Shown here piece by piece: positions 36,027-48,363 of a DNA stretch of 64,000 nucleotides. Every line of letters starts with the position of its first letter. Positions within the stretch are counted from its first letter, which is position 1. The notes beneath the pieces were generated by a model. The model was given only the letters and a program-made list of their open reading frames with translations. It did no database searches and had not been told where the DNA came from. This DNA is from Ziziphus jujuba (taxonomy: Eukaryota; Streptophyta; Magnoliopsida; Rosales; Rhamnaceae): assembly GCF_031755915.1 (NCBI RefSeq), contig NC_083387.1:18125001-18189000 (forward strand), written 5' to 3'. The translations under genes and the position numbers were made by a program.

Positions 36027-36259
36027 CCTCCATGAGCATCTAACCTTATATTCAACCCTCCTTGTGATGTTTCTATCACGTCCATCCTTTGATCTATGTT
36101 ATCAAATCAGGCATTCATCCGCTGCAATTGCTCCAATATAGCCCTTATGTCCGTTTGCTCATCATTCCCCGTAGCTCAGGAACCACCATGAAAGCCTACA
36201 GACTCTTCTTCATTAATTCTTAAAGGTGGATCTCCTCTTCTCACCCTTGATTCTGCCAT
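36027..36259 (-). pseudogene. Gy-B gag N-terminus
   Basis: ATG at 36257-36259; the trace reads [20 protein letters not shown], nearly identical to the Gy-A start (Met-Ala-Asp-Ser at 30087). A stop follows within 30 codons. It ends at the Gy-A target duplication (CTCAT, 36022-36026). Confidence 0.9.
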
Positions 36260-37567
36260 GTTAGTATAAATAACACAAAAATAAAATAGGACCTTACCAA
36301 ATTCACTCCCTCACGTGTTTCACTCAAATAAGGACTCGACACTCATGTTTGCACACTAGTTTCGGCTTTTACCCTCTTTTAAGCTCACATTCTCTTGCCT
36401 TTTTCCTCTCAATGAATTGTTTCAAAGTTCTAATTAAAACACCCACAAAATAGTAATTAGATCACAAGTATATTTTAATTAAACTTATCAAAAAAATAGT
36501 AGGAAAAGTAAGCAATACCAAATGAATTAACAAAACCTAGTTTTCGGCTTTTCTAGGCAAAATAAAGCAAATTAACAAAGAAGATTTTGGAATTAATAAG
36601 AACTGGACCAGATGGTAAGAGATTATGAATTCAAGAATAAAATTCTAGAAAAAGAAATTCAAACACGAACAAGAATCAACTTGAACAAAAATATAGAATA
36701 GTCTTGGTTGTTGTTCTTGTAATTCATGTTTTGTATCAAATCCTTTAACTAATTTTATTCCAAATAATTTAAGCACCCAAAATTCAAATATCCAACAACA
36801 AAATAATTCTCCAACAACTCCAAATATTGAATAAATAATCAACAAATCAACCGCTCCAAGAAATTTCCAACAACAAATTTCAACACCAAATTCAACAAAC
36901 TGAAATTTTTTTTTTATTCGCCCTTTTTTTATTCTATTTTTTTACTGAATATCAAACATAACTCCAGTAACAAAAAATAACAACCGAATAGCAATTCCAA
37001 TAGAAAAATCTCACCAAACCCATGGCCTCCAACAAAAAACAAATGTGCAGTTTTTTTTTTCTTAAAAAAAAAAATTCCACAAACCCTTCTTCTTCTTTTT
37101 TTTTTTTTTTTAACTCACAGATCATAAACGACTTTAGTAGCAAGGATCAACACCAAAAATTGCAATTCTAAAGCCATAAATTCTCCAAACCTGAGACCAC
37201 TCGTCAAACAAAAACAAATTGCGCAATTTAAAGTTTTTTATGCAATAATATGCTTTCAAAACTCTCTTTTTTCTTTTTTTCTTTTTTTGGATATATGAAT
37301 GCAAATAATTTAAGACTAAAATAGCAAATAAAAATCAACAATAAACTAAATAATAAGAAAAATGATGAAAGACAACCAACAAACTACGAAAACAAAAATA
37401 CGGTAAAACAAGGAAAACCTAATTTCGGCTATGAATGAATTTTATTTTATTTTTTAAGATGCAGAACATGTATGATGATAGAAGCAACTTAACCTATTGC
37501 TAAAATTTTAGATCAACACAAAAACAAATAAAATAAATAAAGATAGATCAAACCTGAACAAAACCAG
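36260..37567 (-). other. Gy-B untranslated leader
   Basis: Homologous on the minus strand to the leader of Gy-A (28941-30086), with the same poly-A runs (seen here as T runs near 36908, 37048 and 37095). No gene seen. Confidence 0.85.
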
Positions 37568-37579
37568 GCTCTGATACCA
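37568..37579 (-). other. Gy-B primer binding site
   Basis: GCTCTGATACCA, complement of the initiator methionine tRNA primer motif, two bases from the LTR. Confidence 0.92.
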
Positions 37580-37581
37580 AA

Positions 37582-38380
37582 TGATACGAACATAGGATGA
37601 CCTGCACCTAAACCTGTATTATATTAGCTCAAATATAATTATGTTCAATAATCTAATGGTCACCTTAACCCCTAACCAACCTGTGATTAGAAACCTTGGT
37701 ATATAATGAGGACACCACAATAGGTGATGGAAATCCTATTGATAAGTCAAAATTAAAACACTCATTCACTAATAGTGTTTTAGGCGTTCAAAGATAACAA
37801 AGATAATTCAATCTCACAAATAAATTTCTGTATAAAATTCAAGCTTGATTGCTCATTGAAAATAAGCCTTTAAACAGGCTTTGAATGAACAAAATAAAAC
37901 CCTAAAAGGATTAGAAAATTTCGGCCAACATAGAATCCAATTAGGAAATTGCCTAATTTCACACCCCTTCCTAATCTAATTTGGATTAATTAATTCCCTT
38001 ATTTTGAATTAGGAATTAATTAATTTACAATGAAAATAATAAAATAATAACTTTCCTAAACTTATTTTTCCAGAAAATAAATAAATAAAAACCAAAAGTA
38101 AAGATAATTTCCTAAAATAAAAAGTAGAAATCAAATTCAGAAACTAGAATACTAGCTTTTTGACTAAATTGACTATGATCAATCTTTGACCAATTTAAGC
38201 TCCAAATCAGCTTCCATGAGCCTTGTAGGATGCCAAATAGACTTGAGCCCCTGCATGAAAGAAGCAAGGTTGTCCTAAAACCTCTTAGCTTGAGCCCTAG
38301 TGATCAGTCCGGTCTTCATCCGTATCAGGTTAGCACCCCAGAGGGTTGTTGATTGTGCAGGCTCGAACGGATTCGCATCA
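37582..38380 (-). repeat. Gy-B 5' LTR, internally deleted
   Basis: Minus-strand LTR from GATTCGCATCA at 38380 to TGATACGAAC at 37582. Only 799 bases: compared with 18131-18673, a block of about 340 bases is missing between CAAATAGAC (38242) and the next shared segment. Confidence 0.88.
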
Positions 38381-38603
38381 GAAGAGCTGTCAAGGCCTTG
38401 AATCGTTTAGCTATCTCGATCTCATGTGCAAGTCTTTGTGCTTGTGTGGCATTTGCTCTCAACTCCTCAACTTCATAACCTTCTTCCATCACATCTTAAA
38501 GCCTAAAGGCTTATAAGTAGGCTTTCATCTTTATGCTCCAAATAGAGTAGTTTTGGCCTTTAAATTTTAGTGGAGTGGGTGGTGCAAAACTTTGAGAAGC
38601 CAT
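38381..38603 (-). pseudogene. Copia-1 gag N-terminus
   Basis: ATG at 38601-38603. The trace reads MASQSFAPPTPLKFKGQNYS, then a typical copia gag opening with stops after about 30 codons. It ends around RFKALTAL at the Gy-B border. It lies between the primer site (38778-38789) and the Gy-B LTR, showing that this DNA belongs to the same copia element as 15979-18130. Confidence 0.88.
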
Positions 38604-38777
38604 GACCCAAAATCGGATTTTGAAGGAAGTAACTTTTGGGTTGGATATTTGGTGAGTTTTCAAGCTAGATTTTTGTACCACTTCAAACCAAAAATGAAAA
38701 GAATGAAATGGAGGGTTCTCTCACAAGAAAATAAGCTAGAAAGAAAGCTCAAAAGGTCCCTCAATGGTTCAAAAAAA

Positions 38778-38789
38778 GCTCTGATACCA
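38778..38789 (-). other. Copia-1 primer binding site
   Basis: GCTCTGATACCA, the complement of TGGTATCAGAGC (initiator methionine tRNA primer), abuts the LTR starting at 38790 with no spacer. Confidence 0.92.
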
Positions 38790-39818
38790 TGTTAGGGTTT
38801 GGTGTGGTTTTAGGGTTCACTTGGCCAAGAATGTTATACATAAGGTGTTAGTCTTATGCACAACCTTTAATCCAGTTTTTGGTTTGGTGTTTAGGTGATT
38901 TTTGTGTTTGTTTTTTGTATAGAGATATTGAGGTTTGTTAGGATTTTTGTTTGGAAGGAATAAGAAGAAGATGAAGAAGAAGAGAATATGCTAAGAGTAG
39001 ACCACACAAACTAGACAGCACAATTCATTTTGTTTTTCATTTCATTGTTGTATTATATTGGTACAAAACTTGTTTCACACATGTGAGATGTGTGTGAGAC
39101 CAAATAGAAGTTTTTAAAATTCAAAAAATACAAATTTTCCACCTACTAAATGTTCAAATACCAGCTCACATGTGAGTGTACAAATATGGCAAAGGTTGGT
39201 GAGATTTTGAACTTTAAAAGACTGTCTCCACCAAATCAGGTAATGCTACTTTGACCTGATGGAAGGCTGGGATATCTTCATCCAAATTGCTTGAATTTTG
39301 ACATGTGGCATGTTGAAATATGATGAAATCTGGAGAAGACAGATGCAAAATAATTGGGTAAGGCCCCCAATTTATCTCAAACCCGTGGGCTATAATTGCT
39401 GGAAATCTCAGCAGTTATGCCAACTTGCAACTTGCATATCTTGGGCTTCCTAAGTCCTTTTTGAGTCATTCTTTTTGCTATATTTTTTTTATATGTCTAT
39501 TATAACATATACAAAAATCATAACTTATTTCTAAAAATCCAAAATATGCCAGCCCCAACAATGGATCTATGTTGCAGGAAACACAATTTCCAGCATATAG
39601 CCATTTTACAAAACAAAATCAATACCCAACAAAGAGACAATTCCTAAGCTAAATACAACAAAACTTAGGCATTCAAAATACATTAAAAGAAACATAAAAC
39701 ATAGATAAATATTGCTTTAAGACATTCAACAAAACATTTCTTTTAAAGAAAGAAAGAGGGTGCAAACCTTGGTAAACTTTAGCTTGCACAAGGTGGTAAG
39801 ATTACTACCTTTTCAACA
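38790..39818 (-). repeat. Copia-1 5' LTR
   Basis: Begins TGTTAGGGTTTGGTG and ends TTTCAACA; length 1029. It matches 14942-15978 with many scattered substitutions, so the insertion is old. Confidence 0.93.
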
Positions 39819-39823
39819 TTCAC

Positions 39824-41493
39824 ACTATTGCTACTCAATTTTTGTAGGCCTACTTGCCTTTCTCTTGACTAGCAATCAAGAAGCTTCTGAAATTTTATGT
39901 GCACCTTCCAAAAAAGCTATCATTTTTAGGTTATCTTACTTAATAGTAGGCAAGATGAAAGGGGTTTTCAAGCTAGAGGAATGGAATCTGTAAGCATAGA
40001 ATATTTGGGATTGGAAAGAGATATTTGGACTCCTTGAGGATAAGATTGAACATCAGCAAGCTTTTTGAAAGGGATCAAAGTACCAAGGCTCATTTATGGC
40101 TTCCTAAGTATTAGCAAATCTTCATATTCCACACTATCATTATCACTATCTATACCATCAACAGCATTCGCTCAACTTTGATGGTTTTAGGTTAAGGCTC
40201 CACATCATCCACAAGAACATAATTCAGATCAAAACTAGGGCTTTTTGGCAAGCTTGAGAGACATCCTCAACAACATTATCAAAAGCAAGTAATTCAAAGG
40301 GGATAGAAGCTGTTTGAGGGTTTGAAAGACAAGGACTCCATAAAATTGTAAAGTCCAAAGTCTTGGTAAGAGCTTCTGCAGCACGTTTTGGAACATAAAT
40401 AACCTTCATATTTGGATTGGGATTTTTAGTCGGTTGCGGTGACTTGTCAAACTTCTCTATCTTACGATAGAAGATATGGCAAGGGGTAACATCATGACCC
40501 ACAATTTTTACCTGCAAAGCATAAGGCAGGAAAATTCTTATAGGAAACTTCGATTTCATGACAAAAGCCATCAACTTCAAGTGTGAGGATAATCAAGAAA
40601 TGAAGAAGCAAGTTCAACATCCATAAGTATGAGAGCATAATATGCCCATAATCCCCATTTATATTTGAGTATCAATACACAAGGTAACTATAACGCCTTT
40701 GGCAATATCAGATAAAATCTGTGGGTGCCAAAACACCCAATGGAGACCATATAGTCGAACCTAGACTTGAGAATTCATAGATTTTTGTTGAGAGTATTGA
40801 ATTCTGGAGTCCATTCTTGCAACTGTAAAATTCCTGATTTCAATGCCATTATACCACGAGCCTAAATCATTGCCTTGTCTTAATCCAATTGAAAGATGAT
40901 CTGATAGTACCCAAATCCAATAGATATGAGATGAAAATTTTAAAGACCCCAAATGCCACAAAGGCATTTTTTGAGATCAACTAGTTCCATGAGAATCCCA
41001 TGTGAAAGTATTCCTCTTGCAACAAGGGAATGCTTACAAAAATTTAGACAATCCTAATATGCATATTAGTTAACCAATACAGATATAGAAGAGCCTTTGC
41101 GTATAATTTGAGAAGCCAACAATAAGATTAAAGAAAGTGATGAAGCTGTTGCATCAGCATAAGATTTTCTGGTTCACGAAAAGAGAGTATCCTTCACAAG
41201 AGGAACTGGAGGCGGTGGAGCGGAAGCTTCTACCAGCGTTGCAACTGTCAAACCCTCATTCACCATATCCACCCAAGAAACTCGAGCAGATTCTCCAACT
41301 TTCGAAATAGTAGAAGCAGCTTCAAGATTTCTCAAAACCTTGTCAAACAAAATAGGACCAAAAGTTTAGTGTATACTCTGCAACTTAGATGCCATGAAGA
41401 CCTAAGAAACATGTCGAAATAACTAGAATCAATGGGAAACTCAATGAGAAAAGCCATCAAAGAAGAAAAACTAGCAGAGAAAACGTAATCCAT
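39824..41493 (-). pseudogene. LINE ORF1 pseudogene
   Basis: Begins at the ATG at 41491-41493 (MDYVFSASFSSLMAF). Fragments resemble plant LINE ORF1 / DUF4283 proteins: LDLGSWYNGIEIR-like sequence near 40860, CHEIEVSYKNFPALC near 40560, and the zinc-knuckle half IVGHDVTPCHIFYRK near 40490-40440. An acidic tail (DGIDSDNDSVEYEDLL, near 40130) and a poorly defined C-terminus follow, ending at the Copia-1 target site. The first cysteine pair is in another frame, so the knuckle is broken. Family assigned by motif and position upstream of ORF2. Confidence 0.65.
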
Positions 41494-41520
41494 CTTTTTT
41501 CTCCCTCAATATGTATATAT

Positions 41521-42694
41521 ATATTGTAAGACAAAATAGAAAACAATATCATAAATAAACTAGAAATTACTTGTCCTATGTATTTGTCCAAATCCAACTC
41601 CTAGCATATATATATATATATAAATGCATTAAATATAAGAAAATTAATTACCTCAGTTAGTCAAAATCACAAGACAACTATATAGGAGATCTCAAATCTA
41701 AAGGTCATTAAACTAAATCCGTTAAGTGCTGATCAATAATAAGTAGACGTGTAAGTTAAGCACCAAAACATATTTTAACTCCCACAGAAAATGTGATATA
41801 TGTAACAATGTAAAATCATTTTAATATATTATAGAACATAAGTGTATATGTATATAAATTTATATGGAATTTTTCATATCTGTTGATGGAGTGGTGTGAT
41901 TTTGGTATTAAATGGTGATTTTTGTTACTAGGTCGACTTTGATATTTTGCTTCGATTCGTCAATTGATTTCTCAAGAACCAGGTTTCATGAATTGGCCTG
42001 ATAATTGAAAGCTCAAGAGAAATATATGGCAATCATGTTATCATATTAATAATTATATATTGAAGAAAACTAATATATAAAAGATGTGAGAAATAAAATG
42101 TTAAAGTCGTATGCTAAGATACTATTGGCACTTGCTTGCCGGAATCAAAAGCTGATAATAATCTCGACGTTTTCGTGCTATACATACTAGTTGCACATGG
42201 TGTTAAAAACCAAATAAGGATGCAAAATAATTAGGCTGAGAGATTATAATAGCACCATATTCATGTCAATATATAAATATATATACATATAATATAAATC
42301 ACTTAAATGAAATAGATTACCATATGCTTTAACTATGAATTCATATATATAAAAACATAAGAAAAAAAAGTTATGCTTATCCCTAACCAATAAATGTTTA
42401 CTTTTGTAAAGCCATACATTTAGCTCTCAAATAAATGGTTAAACTTTTGTAAAGCCTTACATATAGCTCTTCAATGGAATATTTAGATGAATTGTATGTA
42501 CCACCTTCTTTGTAGATTTTTAAAAATGTTGATGTAGAGTCCAAAATTTTAATAGCACCTTTTTTCGGTAGTTATGCTATAAACCACATGAACTTCGATG
42601 ATCATAAGCAAAGACAAATCTTTTAAATGCAATTAATTCAACATAAGCAATTTTTGATCATTAGTCGGTTCAAGGCCATTGCATCGCTCCTATA
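41521..42694. other. AT-rich spacer between the LINE and Copia-2
   Basis: No gene recognised. It holds TA runs (41608-41621), AT-rich sequence and a short imperfect tandem duplication of about 47 bases near 42400-42480 (CTTTTGTAAAGCC...AGCTCT twice). Confidence 0.6.
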
Positions 42695-42699
42695 TATGG

Positions 42700-42874
42700 T
42701 GTAAAATACTTATGCAACTAATTGGAAAGCTTACTTTATAGATTTAGCAAAGCTGGTATTTATACAAAGTATACAGTGGATAGGTAGTGGATATAAGTAT
42801 ACAACAAGAGATTAATCAAAATCTATTTACAGAAGATTAAGGATAACTACAGGAGGACTAACTAATCTCTATCA
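42700..42874 (-). repeat. Copia-2 3' LTR
   Basis: TGTAAAATAC...CTCTATCA. The adjacent complement of the polypurine tract is TGCCCCCTTAAG (42875-42886). Confidence 0.95.
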
Positions 42875-42953
42875 TGCCCCCTTAAGCTAAGTGGGGAGAG
42901 AACACTTAGCTTGGGTCAAAGAAACTGCAACCGTTGTTTGGACAATGGCTTTG

Positions 42954-44037
42954 TCAAGGCATCAGCAAGTTGATCTTTGCTAGAAATATGGTAGACACGA
43001 AGCTCACCAGCAGAGACTCTCTCTTGAAAAAATGAAAATCCACTTGAATGTGTTTCATTTTGGAGTGAAGAATAGGATTAGCACAAATATATGCGGTGCT
43101 TACATTATCACAGTAAATAACAGGAACTTGAGGAAGAGGTAGTTGTAACTCAAACAACAAAACATGAAGCCAACATAACTCGGACGTGGCAGTAGCCACT
43201 GAGCAATATTCGACCTTAGTGGAAGAGCGAGAAACCGTTCTCTGCTTTTTGGACATCCAAGAAATTGGATTGGAACCAAGGTACATAACATAGGCCGAAG
43301 TTGAGGTGATATCATCTTTATTACTAGCCCAATCAGCATCACAGTAAGCATGAAGAGAGAAAGAGGAATGTCGGCGAAGAAAGAGACCAAAAGAACTCGT
43401 ACCTTTGAGATATCGAAGAAGCCATTTGACAGCTGCCCATTGAAGTTCCGTAGGCTTGTGCATAAAATGAGATAGTTTGTTTACAGCAAAAGAGGTGTCT
43501 AGATGTGTCAAAGAGAGGTACTAAAGACTGCCAATGATTTTTCGATATTGAGCGGCATCAATGAGGTTAGTTCCGTCCATGAGAGTGAGAGAGACCGATG
43601 TAGAATGGGTGTAGTGACCTCCTTAACATCAAGCATATGAGTTCTTTCCAACTAATCATGTATATATTTTCGTTGAGTAAGAATAAGTCCATGCTTATTT
43701 TAAGCAACTTCAATGCCAAGGAAAAAATTAAGATCACCAAGATCTTTAAGAGAGAAGGCACGGGAAAGCGCATTGACAAAGAGAAAAAGTGAGGAAGAAT
43801 GTTCCCAATCAACAACAAGTCATCCACATAAACCAACAAGTAAAGAGTAACACCAGATTGATGAAAAATAAATAACGATGTATCAGAAAAAGAGTTGACA
43901 AACCTGTACGAGAGAAGAAATCTCTTCAATTTAGTGTACCAAACACAAGGTGCCTGTTTCAACCCGTAGAGTGCTTTCTTTAGTTTGCAAACATGGTCTG
44001 GCTGAGAAGAGTCAATAAATCCTTGAGGATATTGCAT
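42954..44037 (-). pseudogene. Copia-2 reverse transcriptase and RNase H pseudogene
   Basis: 44037-43567 carries the reverse transcriptase C-terminal half (CKLKKALYGLKQAPCVWY and the catalytic YVDD in LLVYVDDLLLIGN). 43511-42954 carries the connection and RNase H (YLKGTSSFGLFL, AYCDADWASNKDD, STKVEYCSVATATSE, IYCDNVSTAYI). The usual glutamate-alanine pair in the STKVEY motif is altered. A frameshift lies between 43567 and 43511. The N-terminal half of reverse transcriptase (44040-44390) is present but full of stops. Confidence 0.92.
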
Positions 44038-44390
44038 GTAAACATCTTTATGAAGATGTCCATGAAGAAATACATTATTGATGTCAAGCTAACACAACGG
44101 CCAGTTCCTAGCCAAAGCAATGGATAACATAATTCGGATTATGGCCAGCTTAATGACTAGACTGAAAGTCTCTGAATAATCAAGCCCCGGCTATTGATTA
44201 TATCCTTTTGCAACTAAACATTATTTGTATCGATTTATGGTTCCATCAGAGTTTCTCTTTATTCTGAACACCCATTTATTACTCACCAAATTATAATTGG
44301 AGTGAGGAGGAACTAGTTCCATGTCCCATTTTGAACTAAAGCACTGAACTCCTCGGACATAGCAGTGTGCCAATGTTTAGTTTAGAGGGC

Positions 44391-46190
44391 TTAAGAGACA
44401 TTGCAAGGTTCAAGACTGGTCAACTGAGACTGAGAAGTTGCTAGGAAAAAATCAGGCAATTTCTTTGGCTTGAAGATATTATTTTGAGACTGAGTGCGCA
44501 TTGAATGCGTACGACCAATTGGATAACTTATGTTTGTCTGTGGGTCCATAGGTAGAGAGGAGGTTTCAAGAGAAGAAATAGCTTGTGAGAGAGTTGTCAC
44601 ATCTTGTGGAGTGGATAATGGAGGCACTGAATGAGTAGTAGGTGATGAAGAAGTGGAAGAAACAAGAGAATGTGACGTAAAGGAGTGGGTAACATTTAAT
44701 GGTAGATGAGAAGAAAAAGTCCTAGTTGAACTAGATGACAAAGAAATAGGTGGAGAAATAGTAGGTATCCTAGTGGAACTAGATGACAAAGAAGTAGGTG
44801 GAGAGATAATAGACAGTGATATATGTTGTGGGAAAAGAACTTTTGTGTATGGTTCACACGTGGACAGAGAATAGAGATTCCAAGTAGGTGAAATCACATG
44901 AGTCCTATGGGTATTGAACGGGTGAGAGGAGTAAGGAAAAATGGACTCAATAACAGTAACATGCCATGAGATATAAATTTTATCTAAAGAAAAATCATAA
45001 CATTTGTAGGCACTCTGATTTTGTTGATATCCAAGAAACAGACATGGTTTGGATGTAGCTTCCAATTTATGTTTTGTGTATGGTTTAAGCCAGGGATAAC
45101 AGAGACAGCCAAACACTTTAATGGTAAGCCATAGGATCAGAATTTTAATGGGGATTTAAAATGAAGAGTAGAAGAAGATAATCTATTAATTAAATAGACT
45201 GCTGTTTGGAAACCATAGGACCAGAATTTTAATGTAAGCCTACATGTGATAATAAGGCTAAGCTAGTTTTCCTAATATGTCTATGATGTCGTTCTGCATA
45301 ACCATTATGCTCTGATGCATGGGGTGGTGATAGAAAATAAGTGATACCAGTTGTTTCAAAAAGATTTTAGTTTTAAAAATTCATCTCCGTTATCCAAGTA
45401 AAAAGAAATGATTCTGGTGTTAAAAAATTTTTTGACATTTATTTTAAATTTAAGAAAAACTAACAACACTTCAGACTTTTGGTTTAAAGGATAAAACCAG
45501 ATATATTTAGTGAAATGGTCAACAAAAAATACATAATATTTATAGCCAACAATGGAGGTAATTACATAAGAATATAACAATTGTAAAGGTTTAGAAGAAG
45601 TCATAGAGGAAATATTAAAAGGAAGTTTGTAAGCTTTATTACATTTGCAAGGATTACAAATAAAACTTTTAGATGAGGAAACAGGTAAAGAAAAAGATGA
45701 AATTAAATGGCGTAGGACTTTATTGGATGGATGACCTAAGCGAAGATGCCAATCCTTGTAGGAAGTTTTGACAGCAAAACAAGAAACTAAGGGTGGAGTG
45801 ATGCGGGAATTATTTGACTGAAATGGCCACTCATAGATGCCTCCTTTATTTGGTCTGCAAAGCAATGTCACTCCCATTGGTATGTCCTTCACAAGAAAAC
45901 CAGTGGGTGAGAATTCAATGGTAGTATTATTATTATTACAGAATTGAGAGACTGATACAAAATTCTTGGTCATTTGTGGGACACATAAAACATTGGATAA
46001 ATGAAAGGATCTATTGTGAGCAGGAAGATGAGTGGAACCAATATTTGTAATTTGTAAACCATTACCATTGCCAACCATAATTTCGTCAATTCCATCATAG
46101 TTAGAATGAGCAGACGGATTATGAAGATCATTTGTGACATGGTGAGAAGCACCTAAATCAAGAAGTCAAGTTGTATGAGAGGAAGGAACA
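44391..46190 (-). pseudogene. Copia-2 protease and integrase pseudogene
   Basis: Minus strand: protease trace LDLGASHHVTND near 46165 (the usual DSGAS is DLGAS). Then 46078-45356 with the GAG-pre-integrase module (WHLRLGHPSNKVL, CNPCKCNKAYKLPF) and integrase core (YVFFVDHFTKYIWFYP, YLDNGDEF). Then 45116-44391 with the integrase C-terminus (FGCLCYPWLKPYTKHKLEA, CLFLGY) and a Ser/Thr/Pro-rich linker. A broken segment lies at 45117-45355. Confidence 0.9.
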
Positions 46191-46274
46191 AACTGAACCT
46201 GCTGACCTGAATAGCTGACCTATGGTAAAGGAGTGGCCCGAGGAGTAGGTAAAATGCCTAATTGGTTAATAGAA

Positions 46275-47393
46275 TGATACGTACCTAGGACAACCTGTGC
46301 TTAAACCGGTATTATATTAGCTCGGATCTAATTATGTTCAAGTTCTAATGGTCACCTTAACCCCTAACCACCTGTGATTAGAAACTTTGGTATAATGAAG
46401 ATGCCACAATAGGTGATGGATATCCTATTGATAAGTCAAACTAAAACAATCATTCACTAATGGTGTTTTAGGTGTTCAAAGAGAACAAAAAGAATTCAAT
46501 CTCATAAATAATTTTCTGTATGAATAATACACTGTATATTATTGATAAAATAAGCCCTTAAATAGGCTAAAAAGTTACAAAATAATACCCTAATTGTCTA
46601 GGTAAAACCAGCCACTAAAGAATAGGAAACCTAACTTGGCGGAAATTCACCTCCTTTCCTAATCTAATTTAGATTAGTTAATTCTTTTATTTTGAATTAT
46701 GAATTAATTAATTTACAATGAAAATAATAAAATAATAACTTTCCTAAGTTGATTTGTCCAGCAAATAAATAAATAGAAACCAAATAAAAGACTAATTTTC
46801 TAAAACAAAAAGTCAAAATCAAATTAGAAAACTAGTTGACTAGTTTGATTACTAAGGTATCTTTGACCAATCTCCAGCTTGTTTGGGCTCTAAATCAACT
46901 TCCATATGCCATGTAGCATGCCAAATATCATTAATAATGATTCCCACGTGTTGCCCCTTGATTGCAATAAGTCAAACAAGAAGAAAAGTTAAAGTCAGCA
47001 GCTAAATAGTGCATTTCGGCCAAATTGAGATGCTGTCCGGACAAATCCTTTTAGATGCTTTTGATTTTTCCTTGGTTGAATTCCATGTCCTTTTAATGAT
47101 ATTCATTGAGTTCATGAAGTGTTGAAACCATTCCTTATTGCTCAGACTCTAAATTTGCACGAAAACAGCTACCAGGGTCCATATTGGCTTCCACCACTAA
47201 GATGCTTAGAACAGGCTTTGTATCTTCGAGTATGGACAAGCTCTTTTGAGAATTAACTACTCCTTGTATAAATGCTCACAGCTTGTCCTTAAACCTCTTG
47301 GCTTAAGCTCTAGTGATCGGCCTAGTCTTCATTCGTATTGGGTCGGCACCTTAGCGGGTTGTTGGTTGTACGGGTTTAGGCGAATTCGCATCA
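46275..47393 (-). repeat. Solo LTR of the Gy-A family in Copia-2
   Basis: Bounded by TGATACGTACC (left) and GAATTCGCATCA (right), flanked by TAGAA at 46270-46274 and 47394-47398. Minus orientation. Length 1119. It contains the long central segment also seen at 18240-18650 (CGGCCAAATT...), which is not in the Gy-A LTR, so there are at least two LTR subtypes. Confidence 0.95.
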
Positions 47394-47398
47394 TAGAA

Positions 47399-48240
47399 GC
47401 CCATTGATTTTTCAATTGATAACAAAATCTGGCCGAGTGTCCCATTTTTCCAAATAGCTGACAACGACCATGATAAGACTCAAAAGAAGGAGTTGACGAC
47501 GAAGGAGGCCGAGAGGTGTAATGAAATTTGGAGCCCGATTTCTGCCGAGAGGTGCGATTGAATGTATGACTGCCAGTATTTTTAGTAGCAACATGGGCCA
47601 GCAAAGAAGTTTCATCTGAAATGGTAATGTCTGATTTGTGAATATATGCCTCATACTCCAATAATCTTTCATGAAGGTCTTCAAACGAAATCTCAGTGTC
47701 TCTGGAATGTAAGGCAGCATAGATTTCTTTTAAATCAGTATTTAAGCCATTTAGGATATAAATAGTGATCTCTTCATCTTTCAGTGGTTCTTGAAGCATG
47801 GCTAATTAATCAGCTGCTGCTTTAATGTCAAGCATATAAGTGGTGAGGCTACGTGAAGCTTGCGGGCGAATAAGCTTCTCTCGAAGATGAATGATCCTTG
47901 ATTGTGACGGCTTTGCATAGGTGAGATGGAGTTTGTTCTACAATTCCTGTGATGCTTTTGCAGAAGCTACCATTGAGGTAAGATCAGGAGATAGAGAGGC
48001 TAGAAGAGAGCCAAAAAGAAACAGATCTTGCCGAGTCCAAAATAAATAAGACAAATCAAAGGATGGAGATGGGCAAGGGAGAGAACCATCAATATATCCT
48101 ATGAGTGCATATCCATAAAGGAAAGCATCCCACTGTGCTTTCCACGTGAAAAAATTATTTAGAGTAAGCCGAATTGGTGCTTGGGTAGCAATATTAATAA
48201 ATACCAAATTAGCAAAGTCAGAATTTTGATTAGTAGTCAT
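47399..48240 (-). pseudogene. Copia-2 gag pseudogene
   Basis: Start at 48240 (MTTNQNSDFANLVFINIATQ). The DUF4219/UBN2-like gag body continues to 47938, is stop-interrupted, and resumes at 47799-47399 (ITIYILNGLNTDLKEIYAAL). The zinc knuckle CQLFGKMGHSARFC has lost its second cysteine to phenylalanine. The frame appears to run on to 47329 only because it reads into the solo LTR. Confidence 0.9.
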
Positions 48241-48363
48241 AGGAGAAGAAGGAGAAGAGGAGATTGGAGTGTGCGTAGCCGTGGAAAGAAAAGAGACAAA
48301 AAAAAAAAAAAAAATGGCACAGATAGAATCGGATGAGACAAGGACTCTGTTAGAGCTTTTTAA

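Larger units (their letters stand above)
18131..38380 (-). mobile_element. Gy-B: non-autonomous Ty3/gypsy element, heavily nested
   Basis: A minus-strand member of the Gy-A family. From right: 5' LTR 37582-38380, primer site 37568-37579, leader, gag start at 36259, [Gy-A inserted at 27775-36021], gag 27774-26640, protease 26600-26398, [Chromo-C inserted at 20631-26392], end of protease and a scrambled pol remnant 20625-19770, polypurine tract, then a 3' LTR (19749 leftward) that holds a solo copia LTR and is cut at 18131. The left end is lost, so no target duplication can be shown. It lacks almost all of reverse transcriptase and integrase. Confidence 0.9.
14942..39818 (-). mobile_element. 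Copia-1: Ty1/copia element interrupted by Gy-B
   Basis: The two LTRs (14942-15978 and 38790-39818) are flanked by TTCAC at 14937-14941 and 39819-39823, showing a single insertion event into the LINE. The coding strand is minus. The N-terminus of gag lies next to the right LTR; gag end, protease, integrase, reverse transcriptase and RNase H pieces lie at 15979-18130. Gy-B and everything inside it occupy 18131-38380. The middle of gag (about 110 residues by family comparison) is missing at the Gy-B border. Non-autonomous. Confidence 0.92.
10600..41520 (-). mobile_element. Plant L1-type LINE, split by the nested LTR elements
   Basis: A non-LTR retrotransposon on the minus strand in two blocks: about 10600-14941 (ORF2 and 3' end) and 39819-41520 (ORF1 and 5' end). 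The blocks are separated by Copia-1, whose TTCAC duplication marks the break just upstream of ORF2. Joined length is about 6 kb, normal for plant L1 elements. ORF2 carries endonuclease, reverse transcriptase and RNase H traces, and ORF1 a nucleic-acid-binding protein trace. Both are full of stops. It is the oldest layer of the stack. Both outer ends are estimates because TA repeats mask them. Confidence 0.85.
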
